From positions 1 through 9,918 of the forward strand of contig JALFHA010000098.1 in assembly GCA_022776785.1 (NCBI GenBank): a stretch of 9,918 bases of DNA, written 5' to 3'. Source of the stretch: Clostridiales bacterium (GTDB lineage Bacteria > Bacillota > Clostridia > Christensenellales > Aristaeellaceae). Of the stretch, positions 1-5,787 are shown piece by piece (the stretch's first letter is position 1; each line of letters begins with the position of its first letter). The notes below the pieces were generated by a model that saw nothing but the letters and a program-made list of their open reading frames with translations, searched no databases and was not told the DNA's origin. Both the position numbers and the translations under genes were made by a program.

Positions 1-99
1 CAGAAGGTCGAGGCCATCCGCGCCGTGCTGCGCGGCGGTTATCTCGACGTGCTCATCACCGATGAGGCGACGGCAGACCTGCTGCTGCGCGCGCAGTAG
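1..99 (+). CDS. C-terminal end of a SorC/LsrR-type sugar-binding transcriptional regulator (partial)
   Basis: The first 99 bases read in frame 1 as 32 codons followed by TAG, so this is the 3' end of a gene starting outside the window. The visible part contains KVEAIRAVLRGGYLDVLITD followed by EATADLLLRAQ. This is the hallmark C-terminus of the SorC/DeoR-like sugar-binding domain, in which a phosphorylated sugar relieves DNA binding. From memory it resembles the end of E. coli LsrR (pattern KAEAIAAAMKGGYINALVTD), the phospho-AI-2-responsive repressor. The lsrK gene 66 bp downstream on the same strand supports an LsrR-like role, with LsrK making the inducer. The DNA-binding half is not visible, so a repressor of another sugar phosphate is possible. 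Confidence 0.75.
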   Translation, partial: QKVEAIRAVLRGGYLDVLITDEATADLLLRAQ

Positions 100-113
100 T
101 CCTCTTCAAGCGA

Positions 114-141
114 TTTCAGGAACGACCCTGCACCATATACT
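114..141 (+). promoter_or_regulatory. Possible weak promoter ahead of lsrK
   Basis: A TATACT hexamer (136-141) lies 16 bp downstream of a poor -35 match, TTTCAG (114-119). It would place the transcript start about 15-20 nt before the lsrK start codon. The -10 is identical to those of two strong promoters in this window, but the -35 is weak. The gene may simply be read from upstream with the regulator. Confidence 0.25.
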
Positions 142-165
142 TACTAATAGGAAAGGAAGGTTTCT

Positions 166-1728
166 ATGCCCAAGACTTTGATGGCCGTCGATGCGGGAAC
201 CGGCAGCGTCCGCGCCGTGCTCTTCAGCCTGAACGGCGAGCAGCTCGGCTGCGTGCAGCAGGAATGGACGCACGCGGAGGATCCCCGCTACCCCGGCAGC
301 ATGGACTTTGACTGGACGCACAACTGGGAGCTGGCGCGCGGCTGCATCCGCGGCGTGCTCGAGCAGACGGGCGTCGATCCCCACGACGTCGCCGCCGTCT
401 CCACCACCTGTATGCGCGAGGGCATCGTGCTCTATGACAAGGACGGCCACGAAATCTGGGCCTGCGCCAACGTCGATGCGCGCAGCGACGACGAGGTGGC
501 CCAGCTCGTGCGCATGAACCCCGAGCTGGAGAAGACCATCTACCGCGAGAGCGGGCAGACCTATGCGCTCGGCGCGCTGCCCCGCCTGTTCTGGGTCAAG
601 AACAAGATGCCCGAAGTCTACGAAAAGACCGCGCTGTGCACCATGTTCAACGACTGGCTCATCTACAAGATGACCGGTGTGTTCTCCTCCGAGCCCTCCA
701 ACGCCTGCACGACGGGCATCTTCGACCTGCGCCGCCGCGACTGGGACGACGAAATCGCGGCCTCCATCGGGCTGAAGAAGGGCATCTTCCCCAGGGTCTA
801 CGAGTGCGGCAGCATCGTCGCGCCCGTCAGCGCAGAGGGCGCGGCGCAGACCGGCCTGGCCGAGGGCACGCCCGTGGTCGCCGGCGGCGGCGATGCGCAG
901 CTCGGCTGCGTGGGTGTGGGCGTGGTCGATCCCAATCAGGCGGCCATCTTCGGCGGCAGCTTCTGGCAGTATGAATACAACACCGGCGAGGCCAGAACCG
1001 ACGAGCTCTGCCGCGTGCGCGTCAACTGCCACAGCGTCCCCGGTGTCTGGCAGTATGAGGCGCTGGCCTTCAAGCCCGGCATGGTGATGCGCTGGTACCG
1101 CGACGCGTTCTGCCAGCACGAAAAGGAGCTGGCCGCGCAGCAGGGCCGCGACCCCTACGACCTGATGAACGAAAAGGCCAAGGACATTCCCGCCGGCTGC
1201 TACGGCATGATGTGCGCGTTCTCCGACGTGATGAACTACATCTCCTGGCGGCACGCCAGCCCGACGTTCACCAACTTCGACTTCGATCCCGAGAAGTTCA
1301 ACCGCTACACCTTCTACCGCGCCATCATGGAAAACACGGCGCTTGTCACCTACGGCCACATGCAGCTCGTGCAGGAATCGACAGGCAACATGCCCAGCGA
1401 GGTCGTCTTTGCGGGCGGCGCGTCCAAGAGCGCGCTGTGGTGCCAGATACTCGCGGACGTGCTCGGCCTGCCGGTGAACGTACCCCAGGTCAAGGAAGCC
1501 ACGGCGCTGGGCGCGGCCATCATGGCCGGCTACGGCGTGGGCATCTACGAAAGCATCTCCGACACGGCCAAAAAGCTGGTGCGCATGGAGAGCCGCTATG
1601 AGCCGGACATGAAGAATCACGAGGTCTACATGCAGATGTACAAGGTCTGGCGCAGGATGTACACTCGCCAGCTCCAGCTCGCGGACGACCGCGTCACCCG
1701 CTACATGTGGGCCGCGCCGGGCGTGTAA
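166..1728 (+). CDS. lsrK: Autoinducer-2 kinase LsrK (FGGY family)
   Basis: This 520-residue cytoplasmic kinase phosphorylates imported autoinducer-2 (DPD) using ATP; phospho-DPD then induces LsrR-type regulators. It has the two-domain FGGY fold. The N-terminal phosphate-binding motif DAGTGS is at residues 9-14, the catalytic-base region GGGDAQLG has Asp243, and the ATP-side motif FAGGASKSALW covers about 415-425. Stretches such as SMREGIVLY-like CMREGIVLYDKDG, IWACANVDAR, RWYRDAFC and VKEATALGAA match LsrK rather than xylulose or glycerol kinases, and the length is near the ~530 of E. coli LsrK. The start is fixed by AGGAAAGGAAGG just upstream of ATG 166. It sits behind an LsrR-like regulator end and 36 bp ahead of a cupin gene, probably as an operon. 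Transport genes (lsrACDB or rbs-like) are not in view. Confidence 0.93.
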   Translation: MPKTLMAVDAGTGSVRAVLFSLNGEQLGCVQQEWTHAEDPRYPGSMDFDWTHNWELARGCIRGVLEQTGVDPHDVAAVSTTCMREGIVLYDKDGHEIWACANVDARSDDEVAQLVRMNPELEKTIYRESGQTYALGALPRLFWVKNKMPEVYEKTALCTMFNDWLIYKMTGVFSSEPSNACTTGIFDLRRRDWDDEIAASIGLKKGIFPRVYECGSIVAPVSAEGAAQTGLAEGTPVVAGGGDAQLGCVGVGVVDPNQAAIFGGSFWQYEYNTGEARTDELCRVRVNCHSVPGVWQYEALAFKPGMVMRWYRDAFCQHEKELAAQQGRDPYDLMNEKAKDIPAGCYGMMCAFSDVMNYISWRHASPTFTNFDFDPEKFNRYTFYRAIMENTALVTYGHMQLVQESTGNMPSEVVFAGGASKSALWCQILADVLGLPVNVPQVKEATALGAAIMAGYGVGIYESISDTAKKLVRMESRYEPDMKNHEVYMQMYKVWRRMYTRQLQLADDRVTRYMWAAPGV

Positions 1729-1764
1729 GCCATGAACAACCGCCAGTGAAAGGGGAACATCAAG

Positions 1765-2115
1765 ATGTATATTGTCAATGAAGAAGACCGTGAATATCGC
1801 TTTGGCGACAGCGGCCCCAAATATCTGATGAAGGGTCCGCGCATGAACTTCGCGCTCGTGCAGTTTCAGGCCGGGCAGGATTTCAAGGCGCACTATCACA
1901 ACGTCATGGAGGAAAACTTCTACATCCTCGAGGGCGAGGTCGATATCGTCGTGGACGGCGTAGTCAACCATCTGCGTCCCGGGCAGATGATCCACATCGA
2001 GCCGGGCGAGATTCACTATGTCGTCAACCACAGCGACAAGCCGATGAAGATGATCTCCACCCTTGCGCCCTATACCAACCCCGACAAGGTGGATGTGGAG
2101 AACTACACCTACTGA
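1765..2115 (+). CDS. Small single-domain cupin protein
   Basis: This 116-residue protein is one conserved cupin beta-barrel. Motif 1 is seen as G37-x5-H43-x-H45-x4-E50-x6-G57. Motif 2 is G73...PG(80-81)-x2-H84-x3-N88. The four usual metal ligands H43, H45, E50 and H84 are therefore present, predicting a divalent-metal site. There is no signal peptide. The RBS AAAGGGGA precedes ATG 1765 with normal spacing, and the gene follows lsrK by 36 bp, so co-transcription is likely. Small cupins of this type are sugar isomerases, dioxygenases or binding modules. Position next to lsrK suggests, as inference only, action on DPD, phospho-DPD or a related sugar, in the place occupied by lsrF/lsrG in enteric bacteria. 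No terminator is visible after its stop; the next promoter begins 8 bp downstream. Confidence 0.85.
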   Translation: MYIVNEEDREYRFGDSGPKYLMKGPRMNFALVQFQAGQDFKAHYHNVMEENFYILEGEVDIVVDGVVNHLRPGQMIHIEPGEIHYVVNHSDKPMKMISTLAPYTNPDKVDVENYTY

Positions 2116-2123
2116 GCGCATCC

Positions 2124-2152
2124 TTGACAAGCCCGCACCGAGCGGCTATACT
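2124..2152 (+). promoter_or_regulatory. Strong sigma-A promoter for the coiled-coil/DUF4177 genes
   Basis: TTGACA (2124-2129) and TATACT (2147-2152) are separated by exactly 17 bp. Transcription should begin near 2159, giving a leader of about 15 nt that carries GAGAGGGTGAT as ribosome binding site. A TTG within the -35 box is in frame with the downstream gene and could be mistaken for its start codon. Confidence 0.85.
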
Positions 2153-2174
2153 GGTGGCAGAGAGGGTGATACCG

Positions 2175-2534
2175 ATGAATGACAATGAAATGATGCTGAC
2201 GATGCTCAATGCCATTCAGCAGATGAACGGCCATCTCAGCTCCATTGATACCGAGCTGAAAAATGTCAACCAGCGCCTCGACTCGCTCGAAGGCCGCCTC
2301 GACTCCGTTGAAGGCCGTCTCGATTCCGTTGAAGGCCGCCTCGGCTCGCTCGAGTCCGCTCAAAAGGAAACCAACCGCCGGTTGGATGCCGTGGAGGAAG
2401 GGCTCAAGTACGTCCGGCGCGACATCGCCAAGGTGGACAAGAAGGTGGATCGCCTCTGTGTCGATGCGGGGCTGACGCTGGCGAATGTGACGGACACGGT
2501 TGGCGCCGAACTGAAGATCATCAAGACCAAATAA
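2175..2534 (+). CDS. Short coiled-coil protein with heptad repeats, function unknown
   Basis: This gene encodes 119 residues from ATG 2175, preceded by GAGAGGGTG. An upstream in-frame TTG at 2124 is rejected because it lies in the -35 promoter box. The protein is almost entirely heptad-patterned. Residues 8-34 (hydrophobics at M/L/I spacing) lead into four consecutive seven-residue units at 35-62 (LDSLEGR, LDSVEGR twice, LGSLESA), then a charged amphipathic helix to about residue 100. The short tail ends AELKIIKTK. No signal peptide, membrane segment or enzyme motif is present. It probably forms a parallel or antiparallel coiled-coil oligomer in the cytoplasm. The downstream DUF4177-like gene 76 bp away is probably on the same transcript. 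I do not recognise a named family; a scaffold, a trigger or a phage-derived helical protein all remain possible. Confidence 0.8.
   Translation: MNDNEMMLTMLNAIQQMNGHLSSIDTELKNVNQRLDSLEGRLDSVEGRLDSVEGRLGSLESAQKETNRRLDAVEEGLKYVRRDIAKVDKKVDRLCVDAGLTLANVTDTVGAELKIIKTK
2277..2360 (+). repeat. Four tandem 21-bp units encoding coiled-coil heptads
   Basis: Units 2277-2297, 2298-2318, 2319-2339 and 2340-2360 each encode one heptad of the form L-x-S-x-E-x-x. The two middle units differ at only two bases (C/T at 2303/2324 and T/C at 2318/2339) and encode identical peptides. The outer two have diverged. The register is exactly in frame, so unit gain or loss would lengthen or shorten the coiled coil without a frameshift. 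Confidence 0.85.
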
Positions 2535-2610
2535 CGCCGCCCATGATTCTGATCGACAACGCGTTCTGCACAGCTCTCCGCTTTCCGATCGAGTTCTAAG
2601 GAGCAAATCC

Positions 2611-2805
2611 ATGAAAAAGTACGAGTATGTGACCATCAGCGCTAAGACAGGCCTGCTGAGCACCAAAAGCACCGCCCATCGTGAGATCATCGACGAGTAT
2701 GCCGCCAAGGGCTATCGCTATGTCGGCTGGTTTCCCAGCAAGATGAGCAATATGCTCAGCGGCGTATTGGAGGAAATCGAGCTGATTTTTGAAACCGACG
2801 TTTGA
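2611..2805 (+). CDS. Small DUF4177-like protein
   Basis: This 64-residue cytoplasmic protein starts MKKYEYVTISAKTG and contains IIDEYAAKGYRYVGWFPSK and the ending IELIFETDV. The layout is an opening KYEY strand, a helix with a 'hEYAxKGYrhVG' pattern, and a final hydrophobic beta strand ending in F-E. It matches the small DUF4177 fold found in many Firmicutes, whose function is unknown. The start is well supported by AAGGAG at 2598-2603. The preceding coiled-coil gene ends 76 bp upstream, and the promoter at 2124 probably serves both. No terminator with a T-tract follows; within 40 bp the sequence enters the structured repeat. Confidence 0.8.
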   Translation: MKKYEYVTISAKTGLLSTKSTAHREIIDEYAAKGYRYVGWFPSKMSNMLSGVLEEIELIFETDV

Positions 2806-2844
2806 TACTGTTCTCAATTCAAACCGAGCTGTCACAGATTCACC

Positions 2845-3058
2845 GTCAGGCCTCGCTTCGCTCCCTGACTACTTTGCAAAAACGCTTTATCAACGGAGTA
2901 CGTTGGGCTGCCGACCCGGGAAATCCGCATAGTCGCGCCAAAGGCGCTCCTTGCGGTTTCCAGCCTTCGCCCGCCTGATTCCGCCACAGGCGGCGGCAGG
3001 TTACGGCTCCAAACCTGCTTGAGGGATTTCATCCCTCAAACTCCCTTCATCGCTTCGC
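2845..3058 (-). repeat. Structured intergenic repeat, copy 1 (three hairpins)
   Basis: Positions 2862-3057 are the reverse complement of 9723-9918, with no gaps and 7 mismatches (189/196). Three self-complementary blocks are visible. The first is TTGAGGGAT/ATCCCTCAA (3019-3027/3031-3039, loop TTC). The second is CCTG..CCGCC aca GGCGG..CAGG (2974-3000). The third is a long nested stem, 2906-2965, with GCGCC aaa GGCGC at its tip, a 9-bp stem holding one bulged base, and outer GGCTG/CAGCC. A further 6-bp stem GTCAGG/CCTGAC (2845-2850/2864-2869) lies at one edge. The 9-mer TCGCTTCGC occurs at both ends (2853-2861, 3050-3058). The element follows the ABC operon in the same orientation. A 66-codon frame on its - strand (2832-3032) is probably not a gene. 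Confidence 0.85.
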
Positions 3059-3092
3059 GCTATAGCTCGTTTTTATCTAGGATTAGTATGAC

Positions 3093-3143
3093 AAATACAA
3101 AATCCCGGAGGAACAGCAGTTCCTCCGGGATTTTGTATTTTTT
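3093..3143. terminator. Bidirectional rho-independent terminator (22-bp perfect stem)
   Basis: Positions 3093-3114 and 3119-3140 are perfectly complementary around an AGCA loop. The GC-rich core is TCCCGGAGGAAC. On the + strand the stem runs into TTTTGTATTTTTT, and on the - strand into ATTTTGTATTTG, so it can stop transcription from both sides. Its main client is the leftward ABC operon, whose last stop codon is 13 bp away at 3156. Confidence 0.92.
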
Positions 3144-3155
3144 CGGCTGTTCTCC

Positions 3156-3911
3156 TCAATATCCCCCGTCGCCCGCAAAGGCGCGGATGGCCGCGCTGCG
3201 CTCGCTGCCGAGCACCTGCTGGGCGGGTCCATCCTCGACGATGAGCCCATCCTCCATATAGATCACACGATCCGCCACGTCGCGGGCGAAGTTCATCTCG
3301 TGCGTGACGACGATCATCGTCCGCTTCTCCGCCGCGAGCTGGCGGATGACGGCGAGCACCTCCTGCGTCAGCAGCGGGTCGAGCGCGGACGTCGGCTCGT
3401 CGAAGCAGAGGATTTCCGGGTCCATGCACAGCGCGCGGGCGATGGCAACGCGCTGGCACTGTCCGCCCGAGAGATTGCAGGGGTACTCCCCTGCCTTTGC
3501 TGCAAGCCCCACCTTTTCAAGCAGCAGCATCGCCTTCTGCTCGGCCTCCTGTGGGCTGCGGCGCAGCACGAGCCGCTGGGGCATCATCAGGTTCTTGAGC
3601 ACACTGTAGTGTGGAAAGAGGTTGTAGTCCTGAAAGACAAGCCCCATCTTCAGGCAAATGCCGCGCAGCATGCGCTCCTTCTGGTACTGCGGCCTGCCGT
3701 CTGGCCCATCCGTCACCATCGTCTGTCCGCCGATGGCGATGGTGCCGCTGTCCACCGTCTCCAGGTGGTTGATGCAGCGCAGCAGCGTGCTCTTGCCCGA
3801 GCCGCTGCGCCCGATGATCGCGACGACCTCGCCGCGCGAGACGTGCATGGACACGCCGCGAAGCACGCCGTTCTCTCCAAAGCTCTTCGTTACGTCCGTC
3901 ACCTGCAGCAC
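3156..3911 (-). CDS. Polar amino-acid ABC transporter ATP-binding protein (GlnQ/HisP-like)
   Basis: This 251-residue ATPase is predicted to energise amino-acid uptake through the permease encoded just upstream. Motifs in order are Walker A GRSGSGKST (34-42), Q-loop VFQDYNLFPH, signature LSGGQCQRVAIARAL (from 147), Walker B EILCFDEP (166-173) with catalytic Glu172, D-loop SALDP, and H-loop His204. Pattern and length fit the PAAT family, in which the LFPH..VLKN segment is typical. A modest insertion (about residues 65-85, TDGPDGRPQYQKERMLRG) precedes the Q-loop. The start is GTG 3911, with GAGGAGGGG a few bases upstream on the - strand; the permease stop codon overlaps this ribosome site, so the two are translated in tandem. 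The substrate cannot be told from the ATPase. Confidence 0.93.
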   Translation of the reverse strand: MLQVTDVTKSFGENGVLRGVSMHVSRGEVVAIIGRSGSGKSTLLRCINHLETVDSGTIAIGGQTMVTDGPDGRPQYQKERMLRGICLKMGLVFQDYNLFPHYSVLKNLMMPQRLVLRRSPQEAEQKAMLLLEKVGLAAKAGEYPCNLSGGQCQRVAIARALCMDPEILCFDEPTSALDPLLTQEVLAVIRQLAAEKRTMIVVTHEMNFARDVADRVIYMEDGLIVEDGPAQQVLGSERSAAIRAFAGDGGY

Positions 3912-3924
3912 AGCGCACCCCTCC

Positions 3925-4590
3925 TCAATCCTTGTAATACGCCATGCGGCGGTTCAGGAAGCTGAAGAACAGCGTCACCACGCCGTTCATCAGCAGATAA
4001 AACAGGCCCGCGACGAACAGCGGCTCGACGGACGCAGTCCGGCTGGATTCGTTCTTCGCCGCGCGGAACAGCTCGCCCACTGCGATGACATTCGCCAGCG
4101 AGGTATCCTTCACCAGCGTGATGACCTCGTTGCTCACCGGCAGCAGCACGCGCTTAGCGACCTGCGGCAGCACGACGTGGAAGAACGTCTGCATCCGCGT
4201 CAGGCCCAGCACCTGCCCGGCCTCATGCTGACCCACGGGGATGGACATCATGCCGCCGCGGAAGATCTCCGCAAAGTACGCCGCATAGTTGAGCGAGAAC
4301 GCGAGGATCGTCGCGGCCATGCGGTCGAGATTCGATCCCAGCAGCATCGGTACGGCGAAGTAGATCGCGAAGATTTGCAGCATCAGCGGCGTGCCGCGCA
4401 TCACGAGGATATACAGCGCCACGGGCATGTTCACCACGCGATGCCGGTTCATGCGCAGCAGCGCCAGCACCATGCCCAGCGGGATGGAAAAGATCAGCGT
4501 CGCGGCGAAGATCGTCAGCGTGCTGACCATCCCGTCCCGCATGGATGCGACGAGCTGGAGAAATGCGGCGGGGTTGTTGAAATATCTCAC
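3925..4590 (-). CDS. Polar amino-acid ABC transporter permease (HisM/GlnP family)
   Basis: This 221-residue inner-membrane protein forms the transmembrane path of the importer, probably as a homodimer because only one permease gene is present. Hydrophobic segments occur around residues 22-46, 56-80, 92-110 and near the C-terminus. The family motif RGTPLMLQ (65-72) is present, as is the EAA coupling loop beginning EAGQVLGLTRMQTFFHVVLPQ at 123, which docks onto the ATPase. The start is GTG 4590 with GGAGG nine bases upstream on the - strand. The downstream ATPase starts 13 bp after the stop. The upstream binding-protein gene is separated by 152 bp containing a hairpin (4628-4662). Confidence 0.93.
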   Translation of the reverse strand: MRYFNNPAAFLQLVASMRDGMVSTLTIFAATLIFSIPLGMVLALLRMNRHRVVNMPVALYILVMRGTPLMLQIFAIYFAVPMLLGSNLDRMAATILAFSLNYAAYFAEIFRGGMMSIPVGQHEAGQVLGLTRMQTFFHVVLPQVAKRVLLPVSNEVITLVKDTSLANVIAVGELFRAAKNESSRTASVEPLFVAGLFYLLMNGVVTLFFSFLNRRMAYYKD

Positions 4591-4627
4591 GGGGCAGAAC
4601 CTCCATCCCAGCGTCTGTTACAAGACA

Positions 4628-4662
4628 AGGGGCTGCCGGGCGGTGATCCCGACAGCTCCCCT
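4628..4662 (-). promoter_or_regulatory. Intra-operon hairpin between binding-protein and permease genes
   Basis: On the - strand mRNA, GGGGAGCTG pairs with CAGCCCC (one bulge) and CGGG with CCCG around a seven-base loop; the sequence then runs CTTGTCTTGTAA. The T-tract is weak, so this is more likely a partial terminator or 3' stabiliser that makes the binding protein more abundant than the membrane components. It is the main content of the 152-bp gap. Confidence 0.5.
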
Positions 4663-4742
4663 CAAGCCAGTCCTATTCCCGCGCCGCAGCAGGGGGGCGA
4701 AGCATTTCCCCGCGCGACGCTAGCCCGGCTGTTTCGTATGGC

Positions 4743-5564
4743 TTACTTCCTGTATTCGTCAGCGTACTTGCTCACGATGGTGATATCATTGGCAAACCAG
4801 TTCGCGCGGATGGCGTCGAGCGTGCCGTCCTCCCAGATGGCGATGAGCTGCGCGTTCACCGCGTCGGCCAGCGTCTGCTCGCCCTTGCGGAAGGCGATGC
4901 CGTATTCCTCCGCCTCCAGCACCTCGGGCAGCACGGTGAAGGCCGCCGGGTCATCCTGCTGGGAGATGTAGTAGTTGCCGACCACGGAGTCGATCAGCAG
5001 CACGTCGATGCCGCCGAGCTTGAGGTCCATCAGCGCCGCGACGAAATCATCGGAGAGCACGACCTCGCCCAGAGAATCCTTGAGCTCAGGATTCGCCTCG
5101 AGCACGTCCACGGAGCTGGAGCCCGCCTGCGTGCCCAGCGTCTTGCCCGCCAGATCCGCAGCGGAGGCGATGCCGGAGTCGCTCAGCACGACCAGAATCT
5201 GCTCATTGGCCAGGTACGGCATGGAGAAGAGCATCTGCTCCGCCCGCTCGGGCGTGATCGTCAGACCCGACCAGATGCAGTCGATGTTGCCGCCGGAGAG
5301 CTCAAGCTCCTTGGCATCCCAAGAGATCGGCTGGAGCACCAGCTCCACGCCCAGGCGCTTGCAGACCTCCTTGGCCAGGTCGATATCAAAGCCCACATGC
5401 TCGCCCGTCTCGGAGACAAAGCCCATCGGCGGGTACGCCTCGTCAAAGCCCATCACGAGCTTACCCTTGGCAAGCACATTCGCCAGGCCCTCATCCTCAG
5501 CCAGCGCGGCGGCGCAGGTCAGCGTCAGCACAAGCGCGATCATCACGGCAATCCACTTTTTCAT
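4743..5564 (-). CDS. Amino-acid ABC transporter substrate-binding protein (SBP_bac_3)
   Basis: This 273-residue exported receptor captures the ligand for the permease and ATPase encoded downstream. It has a signal peptide MKKWIAVMIALVLTLTCAAA followed by LA-ED (1-22). Family 3 binding-protein motifs include YPPMGF (44-49), GFDIDLAKEV (58-67), SGLTITPERAE with Arg107 (the usual ligand-carboxylate binder), FSMPY, and GKTLGTQAGSS in lobe 2. The only Cys near the cleavage region is Cys17 in TLTC, which lacks a G/A/S at -1 and so is a poor lipobox; an ALA-type signal peptidase I site at 20-22 fits better. That is unusual for a monoderm binding protein, which normally needs lipid anchoring. ATG 5564 is preceded by GGGAGA on the - strand. 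Specific substrate is not determinable. Confidence 0.93.
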   Translation of the reverse strand: MKKWIAVMIALVLTLTCAAALAEDEGLANVLAKGKLVMGFDEAYPPMGFVSETGEHVGFDIDLAKEVCKRLGVELVLQPISWDAKELELSGGNIDCIWSGLTITPERAEQMLFSMPYLANEQILVVLSDSGIASAADLAGKTLGTQAGSSSVDVLEANPELKDSLGEVVLSDDFVAALMDLKLGGIDVLLIDSVVGNYYISQQDDPAAFTVLPEVLEAEEYGIAFRKGEQTLADAVNAQLIAIWEDGTLDAIRANWFANDITIVSKYADEYRK

Positions 5565-5607
5565 CGTTCAGGTCTCCCTTCGCATCGTTTGCTTTATTGT
5601 GTTAGTG

Positions 5608-5623
5608 CTTTAGCGTGATAAAG
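5608..5623 (-). promoter_or_regulatory. Possible operator dyad at the ABC operon promoter
   Basis: CTTTA (5608-5612) and TAAAG (5619-5623) form an inverted repeat with a six-base spacer, overlapping the edge of the -10 box and the expected transcript start. Its placement suits a repressor, but the arms are short and no known regulator consensus is matched. Confidence 0.25.
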
Positions 5624-5650
5624 TATACTGCCGATTTCCCCTCCTGTCAA
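5622..5650 (-). promoter_or_regulatory. Strong sigma-A promoter of the amino-acid ABC operon
   Basis: On the - strand TTGACA (5650-5645) and TATACT (5627-5622) are separated by exactly 17 bp. Start of transcription is expected near 5615, giving a leader of about 50 nt before ATG 5564. The leader has no obvious riboswitch. A/T-rich sequence upstream of the -35 (5650-5690) could act as an UP element. Confidence 0.87.
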
Positions 5651-5705
5651 CCCCTTTTTGAAACTTTGTTTTTTCTTTTTCAAGCCCTCGCTTTCCCGCT
5701 TTCCG

Positions 5706-5734
5706 TTGCGCTCGCCCCGGCGCGATGCTATAAT
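5706..5734 (+). promoter_or_regulatory. Promoter of the ParB-BMP/phosphoesterase operon
   Basis: TTGCGC (5706-5711) and TATAAT (5729-5734) are spaced 17 bp apart, and a TG at 5726-5727 makes an extended -10. Transcription would start near 5741, right at the base of the leader hairpin. The promoter is back to back with the ABC operon promoter. Confidence 0.78.
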
Positions 5735-5741
5735 AAGAAAA

Positions 5742-5763
5742 AAGGCGTCCCACAGGACGCCTT
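5742..5763 (-). terminator. Leader hairpin acting as terminator on the opposite strand
   Basis: AAGGCGTCC (5742-5750) and GGACGCCTT (5755-5763) pair perfectly around CACA. On the - strand the stem is followed by a run of Ts (CCTTTTTTCTTATTA), a good intrinsic terminator. On the + strand the same hairpin opens the 5' leader of the downstream gene, without a T-tract. It may shield the leftward ABC promoter from antisense transcription while stabilising the rightward mRNA. Confidence 0.7.
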
Positions 5764-5787
5764 GCCAGTGAAAGGGGCGTGTTTTGC

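Noticed and set aside
106..2130. 674-codon open frame on the - strand
   Set aside because: It lies antisense to lsrK and the cupin gene, both of which have clear family motifs. Its low-complexity His/Ala/Val/Asp composition is a by-product of GC-rich codon bias.
2832..3032. 66-codon frame on the - strand inside the structured repeat
   Set aside because: Substitutions between the two repeat copies are all non-synonymous within it, and copy 2 is cut short by a stop codon.
2862..3057. Insertion sequence or CRISPR interpretation of the repeat
   Set aside because: There is no transposase, no evenly spaced short repeats with spacers, and no clear terminal inverted repeats; only short direct repeats at the edges.
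3658..4971. 437-codon open frame on the + strand
   Set aside because: It overlaps three well-supported - strand ABC transporter genes and has a His/Gln/Arg-rich translation without domains.
5565..5615. Riboswitch in the leader of the amino-acid ABC operon
   Set aside because: The leader is only about 50 nt and shows no known aptamer fold or anti-terminator pair.
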